From: Desulfobacca acetoxidans
GTDB taxonomy: Bacteria; Desulfobacterota; Desulfobaccia; Desulfobaccales; 0-14-0-80-60-11
DNA: 6,151 bases
Assembly (NCBI GenBank): GCA_020723225.1
Contig: DYJG01000165.1
Span: forward strand, 1-6,151
Direction of reading: 5' to 3'
Shown here: piece after piece, positions 1 through 5,964 of the stretch
Position numbering within the stretch: position 1 is the first letter of the stretch
Layout of the letters: every line of letters starts with the position of its first letter
Made by a program: the position numbers and the translations under genes
Notes under the pieces: model-generated
The model's database searches: none
The model's input: only the letters and a program-made list of their open reading frames with translations
Told to the model about the DNA's origin: nothing

Positions 1-23
1 AAGCATTACAAATGTAGATGTTT

Positions 24-85
24 CGTAGGGGCCAACCTTGTGTTCGCCCCGGACGTCCAGGGCGAACACAAGGTTCACCCCTACG
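24..85. repeat. 26-bp inverted repeat (palindromic intergenic element) after aspS
   Basis: The arms at 24-49 and 60-85 are reverse complements over 26 bp except for two adjacent mismatches (32-33 against 76-77). The loop is 10 nt (50-59). The arm ends read CGTAGGGG and CCCCTACG. The element lies 9 bp beyond the aspS stop codon, so on the minus strand it would form a long 3' hairpin in the aspS message. No T-tract follows it on that strand, so it is not a classical intrinsic terminator. It could still protect the mRNA end. The GTAGGGGC...-type palindrome resembles dispersed repeats known from many environmental bacterial genomes. That it is repeated elsewhere in this genome is inference. Confidence 0.8.
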
Positions 86-93
86 GCTTACAG

Positions 94-1878
<1,785 letters not shown>

Positions 1879-1907
1879 CTCAGTTCTCCCAATTCTAAAA
1901 GGCTCTT

Positions 1908-1963
1908 AGTAGCCAATAGCCTGTTGTCTTTTTCTGGCTACTGACCACTGGCTACTGGCTACT
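1908..1963. repeat. Heptamer repeat cluster with inverted arms between hisS and aspS
   Basis: Four contiguous 7-mers fill 1936-1963: GGCTACT, GACCACT, GGCTACT, GGCTACT. Two inverted units (AGTAGCC, AATAGCC) lie at 1908-1921. The 14-nt arms 1908-1921 and 1950-1963 are reverse complements with one mismatch and enclose a 28-nt loop. The last three bases overlap the hisS stop codon. The hisS-aspS message could form a hairpin here. Heptanucleotide tandem repeats (STRR) are known from cyanobacteria. A relationship is not shown, only a similarity of form. Confidence 0.7.
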
Positions 1964-3212
1964 ACAATCCCGCCAACACCATGGGCAGCAGACTCAACGC
2001 CACCTCCTGCTGGTCGCCGGTGGCCATGCGGCGCAGGGTTGCCTTGCCCGTTTCCAGTTCCCGGTCTCCGATGATCACCGTGTAATCCGCGCCCAGACGG
2101 TCGGCCAGGGTCATTTGGGCCTTCAGCGACCGGTTCCCGAAATCCATCTCCCCGGCTACGCCCGCCTGCCTGAGGGTTTGCAGCAGGGAAAAGGCCAGGT
2201 CCAAGGCCGCGGGGCCCAGCGCGGCCAGAAAGACCTTCTTGCCGTCCCCCTGGCCCAGGTTCTCGGGCAAAACTTCCATGAGCCGGTCTTCGCCGATGGC
2301 GAAGCCGATGGCAGGGAGGTCCGGCCCTCCCAGTTCCTTAGCCAGGCCGTTGTAGCGGCCGCCCCCGGCCACCGCGTCCTGGGCCCCCAACCCCACAGCC
2401 ACCACTTCGAATGCGGTGCGGGTGTAATAATCGAGGCCCCGGACCAGCCGGGGCGCTTCCTCGTAGGTGACCCCGAAGCGGCTCAAGAGCTCCAGCACCC
2501 GGTTGAAATGCGCCAGGCAATCCGGGTCGAGATAATCCCTTAAGACCGGCGCGTCCTTCAAAATCTCCCGGCAGTGCGCGGACTTACAATCCAGGACCCT
2601 CAAGGGGTTGGTGGTGCGCCGGCGTTGGCAGTCCTCGCACAGCCCTTCTTTATTAATCAAAAAGAGGCCCAGGCCCGCCTTGAACTTCGCCTGGCACTCG
2701 GGGCAGCCCAGGGAATTGACCAGCAGGCGGTTCGCCCCCAACTGCACCTTTTTCAAAATTTCCATCAGGAGCAGGATGACTTCCGCGTCCAGCTCCGGAG
2801 CGTCGCTCCCCAGGGCCTCGCAGTTGATCTGGTGAAACTGGCGGTAGCGCCCCTTCTGGGGCCGCTCGTAGCGGAACATGGGCCCCAGGGTATATAATTT
2901 TTTGACGCCTGCGCCTTGGTCCAGGCCGTTTTCCAACACCGCCCGGAGCACCGAGGCGGTGGCTTCGGGCCTGAGCGTCAGTAAATCCCCGTGGCGGTCC
3001 GGGAAGGTGTACATCTCCTTGCCGACGATATCGGTGTCGGCGCCGATGGCCCGGGCGAAAAGTTCGGTGCGCTCCAGCAGCGGCAGACGGAGCTCTTTAT
3101 AGCCATAAAGGGCAAAGGCCTCCCGGGCCGCTTTCTCCACGGCCTGCCAACGCCCGGTCTCCGGCGGCAGAATATCCCGCATGCCCCGGATGGCTTTAAT
3201 TTTCCCCGCCAT
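1962..3212 (-). CDS. hisS: Histidyl-tRNA synthetase
   Basis: This class II synthetase charges tRNA-His in the cytoplasm. The 416-residue product has the family length. It shows the family N-terminus (MAGKIKAIRGMRDILPPE), motif 2 at 112-128 (FRYERPQKGRYRQFHQ), two CxxC pairs (170-173 and 192-195) plus Cys209 and Cys214 in the insertion region, and the HisRS signature LVRGLDYYTRTAFE at 256-269. It also has GGGRYNGL at 283-290, motif 3 at 301-311 (AIGFAIGEDRL) and a C-terminal anticodon-binding domain from about 326. The frame also opens at a GTG at 3224, four codons upstream. I chose the ATG because it matches the E. coli start and because the predicted transcript start near 3231 would leave the GTG only about 7 nt of leader. 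GTGAG 7 nt before the ATG is a weak ribosome site. It is the first gene of a hisS-aspS pair. Confidence 0.97.
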   Translation of the reverse strand: MAGKIKAIRGMRDILPPETGRWQAVEKAAREAFALYGYKELRLPLLERTELFARAIGADTDIVGKEMYTFPDRHGDLLTLRPEATASVLRAVLENGLDQGAGVKKLYTLGPMFRYERPQKGRYRQFHQINCEALGSDAPELDAEVILLLMEILKKVQLGANRLLVNSLGCPECQAKFKAGLGLFLINKEGLCEDCQRRRTTNPLRVLDCKSAHCREILKDAPVLRDYLDPDCLAHFNRVLELLSRFGVTYEEAPRLVRGLDYYTRTAFEVVAVGLGAQDAVAGGGRYNGLAKELGGPDLPAIGFAIGEDRLMEVLPENLGQGDGKKVFLAALGPAALDLAFSLLQTLRQAGVAGEMDFGNRSLKAQMTLADRLGADYTVIIGDRELETGKATLRRMATGDQQEVALSLLPMVLAGL

Positions 3213-3237
3213 CTCCAAACTCACTTTTAAAATGATA

Positions 3238-3267
3238 AAAATAACCTTTAGATTAAGGGGATGTCAA
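3238..3267 (-). promoter_or_regulatory. Candidate sigma70 promoter for hisS-aspS
   Basis: On the minus strand a perfect -35 TTGACA (3267-3262) is followed after 18 nt by TATTTT (3243-3238), 4 of 6 to the -10 consensus. The predicted transcript start is near 3231, 19 nt before the hisS ATG. The spacing and position fit, although the -10 is imperfect. The GC-rich synthetase pair would thus have its own promoter, independent of the AT-rich genes upstream. Confidence 0.55.
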
Positions 3268-3377
3268 GGTGATTTCCTCCAAGGAGACGGCAAGTCCATT
3301 GGCAAAAAACCCACCAATAGGATCGCAAAAAGATTGATAGGAAGGTTACTGTAGCAAGGCGGGGGGCTCAGTTGAAC

Positions 3378-4043
3378 CTAATTGCTAAGTATATTCTCGA
3401 ATTCTTCTAAAATTTCCAAATGAAGATCCGTTTGCAAAGGGGCAGCTGAATAATAGCGATTTTCCCCAAACGGAACATCCGTTAATCTCTCGAATCTAAA
3501 AGGTCCTGGTGGATTTATTATGTTTGGATTAGTCCAAAGTTGAATACCGGCTGTCTCAAATGAAATAGGGTTACTCTCATGCCCAACAATTAACGAGGTT
3601 ATTTTTTTTGCAAAGTTAACCAATTTGGGATTAAGAGTGTTTAAAGATTTATCAGTTTGTACTACCAATTCACTGACATATAGTTTTGTTCTAAGTACAT
3701 CATTATAAGGCATAAAGCCAAATTCAGTAGATATCCAATTAAGAAATTCATCAAGGAAAACATCTGAATCATTAGTTGATGATCTTGTGTCCGCAATCAA
3801 GCCATCATTATAAATAGAAAGATCAACCCTTAAATTTTGTTGATCTTTCTGAAAATTGCCTAACCCAAACCTTACTTCGTTGGTTTCTTTATTAATTTTA
3901 TCTATGGTCGGAGATAACTCCATAAATCTGTATTTTTGTCCGATAATTGGAATAAGAGATATTAGATCGAGGCCACGAGGGTTGAGGTCGAGTAAGTATA
4001 TAAGCCATATAGATCGTGCTTGTTTAACCGAAAGCAGCCTCAT
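3378..4043 (-). CDS. Uncharacterised 221-residue protein, third gene of a toxin-antitoxin-like operon
   Basis: I do not recognise this protein. It has no signal peptide and no certain membrane segment. The N-terminal stretch 11-35 is hydrophobic but broken by charged residues and Pro. The middle (about 54-85) alternates hydrophobic and polar residues as beta strands do. The part from 165 is rich in Trp, Asn and Pro and ends in an acidic helix (LEILEEFENIL). No catalytic motif is evident. The ATG at 4043 is supported by AAGGAAGAG 7 nt upstream. The gene starts 20 bp inside the end of the HTH gene, so translation is probably coupled. By position it could be a third TA component, as in tripartite systems with a SecB-like chaperone, but I see no SecB signature. 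Its base composition is AT-rich like its two partners and unlike hisS. Confidence 0.8.
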   Translation of the reverse strand: MRLLSVKQARSIWLIYLLDLNPRGLDLISLIPIIGQKYRFMELSPTIDKINKETNEVRFGLGNFQKDQQNLRVDLSIYNDGLIADTRSSTNDSDVFLDEFLNWISTEFGFMPYNDVLRTKLYVSELVVQTDKSLNTLNPKLVNFAKKITSLIVGHESNPISFETAGIQLWTNPNIINPPGPFRFERLTDVPFGENRYYSAAPLQTDLHLEILEEFENILSN

Positions 4044-4593
4044 TTGATTGCTCTTCCTTTAATTGTTGTTTAAATCCCTTCGGCACCATTTCTTCTTTCT
4101 GGGCCTTAAGTTGGTCTCTATTGGCTTTCCGAGCTACCATTGGAATTACATTCCTATGTCTAAGGTCATTGCTACGCGCGAGATCATCGTTTGCTTTTTT
4201 GACTGCCAGGGCAGTATCCTCTTCTCCTTTCTCTATGAAAATCGGGTCGTTTTTAAAAGATGGCCGCATAAGCGCATTACGATTAATCTGGTCAATATCC
4301 TTCAGCCGATTGCCAAAACTTTCAAATGAAACACGTAGAGCAAGATCAAAGGTCTCTGCCAACTTTCGCAATGTATTGATACTCCAAGAAGAATAATTCA
4401 CGTTTTCCATAACGGAAATTCTTGGCTGTTTCATTTGGGCATAACGAGCTAAATCTTCTTGAGTCCAACCGCGCTGTTCGCGAAGTACTTTGATTTGTGT
4501 GGCAATGCTTACATTTAAAAACTCATCGACATAACCATGTCGATAGTCTTTATCTTTAAATGATTCCTTAAGCTTTTTTAACAAATCGGTCAT
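4024..4593 (-). CDS. XRE-family helix-turn-helix protein, probable antitoxin and autorepressor
   Basis: The 189-residue product has an XRE/Cro-C1-type HTH at about 31-92. The recognition region is IKVLREQRGWTQEDLARYAQ followed by QPRISVMEN and a second helical part (INTLRKLAETFDLALRV). This matches the HigA-like pattern of antitoxins that bind DNA and neutralise a RelE/HigB partner. Residues 95-189 form a highly charged, Lys/Glu-rich tail with no recognisable domain. It could be the toxin-binding or flexible part. The ATG has AAGGTG about 6 nt upstream. The gene overlaps the toxin gene by 26 bp and the third gene by 20 bp, so the three are one operon. The inverted repeats at 4981-5048 are its likely operators (inference). 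Confidence 0.88.
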   Translation of the reverse strand: MTDLLKKLKESFKDKDYRHGYVDEFLNVSIATQIKVLREQRGWTQEDLARYAQMKQPRISVMENVNYSSWSINTLRKLAETFDLALRVSFESFGNRLKDIDQINRNALMRPSFKNDPIFIEKGEEDTALAVKKANDDLARSNDLRHRNVIPMVARKANRDQLKAQKEEMVPKGFKQQLKEEQSNEAAFG

Positions 4594-4981
4594 GCTTACA
4601 CCTTCTTTCCGGATGTTTTTGCAGGTCTAATCGATTTGCTTCAGCCCTATCAAGGGCATCTTTGGGCAGATATTTTCTGTTTTTCTCAATTGCCCCAAAC
4701 AATAAAGTATATTCGCTTAGCATGGCAAAAGGGCCACGACATAATAGCGGTCGTAAGGCTAGTTGGCCGTTAATAGCAATTTCTAAGATATGTCTCTGTC
4801 GCGTACTTTGCAACATTCGGGGGAAAAGGCTGTCCCCCTCTTTCATTAGCAAATCTATTCTAAGGTCTAACCTGCTTCGATCTTTTCTGCTCATTGGCAG
4901 GCTATCTGCCCACTCGTGGATCACATTTCTCCCATGGTGATCGAGATAGTCGAAAAGCTGCCTATGGCTGTTTATACTCAT
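4568..4981 (-). CDS. RelE/HigB-like (phage Gp49-like) toxin family protein
   Basis: The 137-residue product fits the Gp49/HigB-like branch of the RelE superfamily, whose members are mostly ribosome-dependent mRNA interferases. The fold cue runs from about residue 57: QSTRQRHILEIAING (the usual 'l..gLyElR' strand), then RPLLCRGP, EYTLLFGAIEKNRKYLP (usual 'illhgF.KK..ktP') and KDALDRAEANRLDL (usual 'ei..A......'). A basic tail (ERRCKHDRFVKK) follows. The protein is somewhat longer than a typical HigB (about 100-110 residues) because of both ends. The first-gene-toxin order is that of higBA. The start codon at 4981 lies within the first inverted repeat and has no Shine-Dalgarno, so translation may be weak or leaderless. 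Toxicity and target are inferred from family and context. Confidence 0.8.
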   Translation of the reverse strand: MSINSHRQLFDYLDHHGRNVIHEWADSLPMSRKDRSRLDLRIDLLMKEGDSLFPRMLQSTRQRHILEIAINGQLALRPLLCRGPFAMLSEYTLLFGAIEKNRKYLPKDALDRAEANRLDLQKHPERRCKHDRFVKKA

Positions 4982-5003
4982 ATAATATAATAAAAATATT
5001 ATA
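4978..5003. promoter_or_regulatory. Candidate operator 1: AT-rich inverted repeat over the toxin start
   Basis: TATAATAT at 4981-4988 is the reverse complement of ATATTATA at 4996-5003, with a 7-nt spacer. On the minus strand the second arm offers a TATAAT (5003-4998) that could be a -10 for a very short or leaderless toxin transcript. No good -35 lies 17 nt upstream. The first arm is part of a 12-bp direct repeat (4978-4989 and 5027-5038). Binding here by the HTH protein would block transcription and start-codon access. This is inference from position. Confidence 0.5.
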
Positions 5004-5020
5004 AAGCAAGGAAAATTTGA

Positions 5021-5049
5021 TTGACGTCATATAATATATTTATTATATT
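5021..5049 (+). promoter_or_regulatory. Candidate promoter of the tRNA gene, TTGACG-17-TATATT
   Basis: The plus-strand -35 TTGACG (5021-5026) and -10 TATATT (5044-5049) each match five of six consensus bases with ideal 17-bp spacing. The expected transcript start is near 5056, one base before the hairpin at 5057-5104 and about 50 nt before the tRNA. The spacer and -10 are covered by the inverted repeat 5029-5048, so a protein bound there would be expected to control the tRNA. Confidence 0.6.
5027..5048. promoter_or_regulatory. Candidate operator 2: AT-rich inverted repeat shared by divergent promoters
   Basis: ATATAATA at 5029-5036 and TATTATAT at 5041-5048 are perfect reverse complements with a 4-nt spacer. 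The 12 bases at 5027-5038 are identical to 4978-4989, 49 bp away. The palindrome TGACGTCA (5022-5029) abuts it. On the minus strand, TTGCAA (5054-5049), 17 nt and TATGAC (5031-5026) form a moderate promoter that would give a 38-nt leader for the toxin operon. Two similar dyads in a TA promoter fit cooperative autorepression by an HTH antitoxin. No binding data are implied. Confidence 0.5.
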
Positions 5050-5056
5050 TGCAAAA

Positions 5057-5104
5057 AAATGGCTTACCGTACAGGGCTTTAGTGGCCAGAACGGTAAGCC
5101 ATTT
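5057..5104. repeat. Perfect 14-bp inverted repeat directly before the tRNA
   Basis: The arms 5057-5070 and 5091-5104 are perfect 14-nt reverse complements (AAATGGCTTACCGT) around a 20-nt loop. A GGC/GCC pairing inside the loop (5075-5077 with 5085-5087) is possible. The tRNA begins 4 nt after the second arm. In a plus-strand transcript this would be a stem-loop at the very 5' end. On the minus strand the stem is followed by a run of seven T (5059-5053), so it could equally act as an intrinsic terminator for transcription entering the toxin operon from the right. Confidence 0.8.
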
Positions 5105-5107
5105 GGG

Positions 5108-5180
5108 GGGCCGGTACCTCAATGGATAGAGGAAGCGCCTGCTAAGCTCTGTGATGGCGGTTCGAATCCGCCCCGGCCCG
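5108..5180 (+). tRNA. tRNA with GCU anticodon but a short variable loop and tRNA-Arg-like body
   Basis: A full cloverleaf can be drawn. The acceptor stem is 5108-5114 with 5173-5179, all seven pairs GC. The D stem is CCTC/GAGG (5117-5120, 5129-5132) with loop AATGGATA. The anticodon stem is 5134-5138 with 5146-5150, with one C-U mismatch at pair 29-41. The loop CTGCTAA gives anticodon GCT at 5141-5143. The T stem GGCGG/CCGCC encloses TTCGAAT. The variable loop has only 5 nt (5151-5155). A15 and T48 can form a Levitt pair. The discriminator is G73, and CC but not the final A follows. The anticodon would read Ser AGC/AGU codons, yet tRNA-Ser has a long variable arm. A20, C35 and U36 are arginine identity elements, and the AATGGATA D-loop is that of E. 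coli tRNA-Arg(CCU). Likely origin: a tRNA-Arg(CCU) with C34 changed to G. It may be functional or decaying. Confidence 0.85.
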
Positions 5181-5355
5181 CCTTTCTTCCTAATTAATTA
5201 TTTTTTCTGGAAAAGTCAATTTTTTTCTTGAAAATGCATTACCTACTAAAAATTATCTTGTAGAGAGGTCGATCCCCTCCATATTTATTTCTTAAATTTT
5301 TTCGGCAGGAAGAATTGATGGTGGGCCGTGCCCACTCTCCCTCCCCAATTTCCCC
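5181..5355. other. Non-coding gap between tRNA and riboswitch promoter
   Basis: I see no gene here. The palindrome TAATTAATTA (5191-5200) followed by six T, and a T7 run at 5220-5226, could end the tRNA transcript, but no GC-rich stem precedes them. GTGGGC (5321-5326) and GCCCAC (5330-5335) form a 6-bp hairpin with a 3-nt loop. It has no T-tract and resembles dispersed GTGGGC...GCCCAC palindromes. The first part is AT-rich; composition returns to GC-rich from about 5300. Confidence 0.6.
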
Positions 5356-5384
5356 TTGACAACCCGGAGCCGCCCCGATAAATT
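5356..5384 (+). promoter_or_regulatory. Sigma70-type promoter of the cobalamin-riboswitch transcript
   Basis: A perfect -35 TTGACA (5356-5361) is followed after 17 nt by TAAATT (5379-5384), four of six to the -10 consensus. The predicted start near 5391 lies about 10 nt before the riboswitch P1 stem. Its position is exactly that expected for a riboswitch-led operon. Confidence 0.65.
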
Positions 5385-5402
5385 ATCCAAAAAGAAAAAT
5401 CC

Positions 5403-5563
5403 CCAGGCAATCCGGAACCCGGTGCGAATCCGGGGCGGTCCCGCCGCTGTAATCGGGGACGGATGAGGGTTCAGGCTGAATAAGCCGGCCACTGCCGGGT
5501 TAACAAACCCGGTGGGAAGGCTGACTCTCTCCGGCTGATCCGAGAGCCAGAAGACCTGCCTGG
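5403..5563 (+). promoter_or_regulatory. Cobalamin (adenosylcobalamin-type) riboswitch aptamer
   Basis: The conserved core is intact: CCGGTGCGAATCCGG with GCGGTCCCGCCGCTGTAA (from about 5415), GCCACTG (the B12 box, 5488-5494), then GGGAAGGC and GAGCCAGAAGACCTGCC. P1 closes perfectly, CCAGGCA (5403-5409) with TGCCTGG (5557-5563). The aptamer binds a cobamide and lowers expression of the genes downstream when cobalamin is plentiful. The downstream terminator shows that control is at transcription. Such riboswitches usually precede B12 synthesis or uptake genes or B12-independent isoenzymes. Here the first gene is a 37-codon peptide gene. Confidence 0.96.
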
Positions 5564-5630
5564 AGGAGAGTAAGGCTACTCCTGATGGTAAAGGGAGTTC
5601 CATCTGACAAGGTGGGACTGCCTTTTTTTT
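5564..5630 (+). terminator. Riboswitch expression platform with intrinsic terminator
   Basis: The terminator stem pairs 5593-5604 with 5611-5622 (12 positions, one G-G mismatch, two G-U pairs, 6-nt loop) and is followed by eight T (5623-5630). An antiterminator can form between 5578-5583 (ACTCCT) and 5593-5598 (GGGAGT), which would break the terminator. A third hairpin, AGGAG (5564-5568) with CTCCT (5579-5583), directly abuts P1 and would sequester the antiterminator. Ligand binding that stabilises P1 would therefore favour termination. Confidence 0.85.
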
Positions 5631-5632
5631 AT

Positions 5633-5769
5633 GGTCTTCGGTCTTTGGTCTTTGGTCTTCGGTAAAAGCAAACAGAAAGTGCCTTTTACCACGGAGACAC
5701 AAGGAGATTGAAACTTATTAATAATCCAGGTTTTATGACCAAAGACCGAAGACCAAAGACCAAAGACCG
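5633..5769. repeat. GGTCTTY heptamer arrays in inverted orientation, 25-bp perfect stem
   Basis: Arm 1 (5633-5663) is four GGTCTTC/GGTCTTT units plus GGT. Arm 2 (5737-5769) is the same heptamer inverted (GACCAAA/GACCGAA). Within them 5639-5663 and 5745-5769 are perfect reverse complements over 25 bp, with an 81-nt spacer. The heptamer periodicity allows slipped pairings. The spacer contains ACCACGGAGACACAAGGAG (5688-5706), which resembles common dispersed repeat debris. The element lies in the leader between the riboswitch terminator and the peptide gene, so any read-through transcript would carry a strong hairpin. Confidence 0.85.
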
Positions 5770-5847
5770 TCTTTAACAGCTTTCCCCCCGGCGGCCGTCG
5801 ATGACCATCCGGCCGGCCGGTAAACCACGGAGGAAGGAGGACAATAA
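5770..5847 (+). promoter_or_regulatory. Leader end with GC palindrome and strong ribosome binding site
   Basis: CCGGCCGGCCGG (5809-5820) is a 12-nt perfect palindrome and can also pair with CCGGCGGCCG (5788-5797) around a short loop. GGAGGAAGGAGG (5829-5840) provides an unusually strong Shine-Dalgarno with 7 nt to the ATG at 5848. The strength suggests high translation of the small peptide compared with the gene behind it. Confidence 0.7.
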
Positions 5848-5961
5848 ATGGCCAAAGACAAGAGTACCAAGAAACCCATCAGCATCCGTTATACCTGTGC
5901 GCCCGACGGCGACCAGGTGGGTCTGTCCCACTACCTGATGGCGGACGCCAAAAAGAAGTAG
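5848..5961 (+). CDS. cbpA: Small peptide, candidate modified-peptide (RiPP) precursor CbpA
   Basis: A 37-residue product with a Lys-rich N-terminus (MAKDKSTKK), a central segment YTCAPDGDQVGLSHYLM (residues 15-31) with a single Cys17, and a Lys tail. It has no signal peptide. ATG at 5848 follows a very strong ribosome site, so it is a real gene despite its length. The context is a cobalamin riboswitch upstream and a longer gene starting 3 nt after its stop. The context and the TC.PDG...GLSHY motif fit the family I recall as CbpA, a short precursor thought to be altered by the radical SAM enzyme CbpB in Desulfobacterota-type genomes. The family name is from memory and was not verified by a search. 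The modification, mature product and role are unknown. Cobalamin or cobalt homeostasis is an inference from the riboswitch. Confidence 0.75.
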   Translation: MAKDKSTKKPISIRYTCAPDGDQVGLSHYLMADAKKK

Positions 5962-5964
5962 GAC

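Noticed and set aside
2115..2543. Plus-strand open frame opposite hisS
   Set aside because: Shadow of hisS in a GC-rich frame; the minus-strand product has all HisRS motifs.
3298..3318. Intrinsic terminator between the island operon and hisS
   Set aside because: ATTGG/CCAAT is only a 5-bp stem, and the T-run lies in the loop rather than after the stem.
3378..4043. SecB-like chaperone of a TAC system
   Set aside because: Position is suggestive, but length and visible motifs do not match SecB. Left as unknown.
5108..5180. Ordinary tRNA-Ser(GCU)
   Set aside because: The anticodon fits, but the variable region is 5 nt, whereas bacterial tRNA-Ser needs a long variable arm. It is reported as an atypical tRNA instead.
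5321..5335. GTGGGC-CGT-GCCCAC hairpin as terminator
   Set aside because: No T-tract follows on either strand. It is noted only as a small palindrome in the intergenic entry.
5292..5702. Minus-strand open frame of 136 codons across the riboswitch
   Set aside because: It is antisense to a well-conserved riboswitch, and its start lies in the region of heptamer repeats, producing low-complexity residues (EDQRPKTEDHKKK).
5633..5769. CRISPR array
   Set aside because: The repeats are contiguous 7-mers without spacers of constant length, and the second array is inverted.
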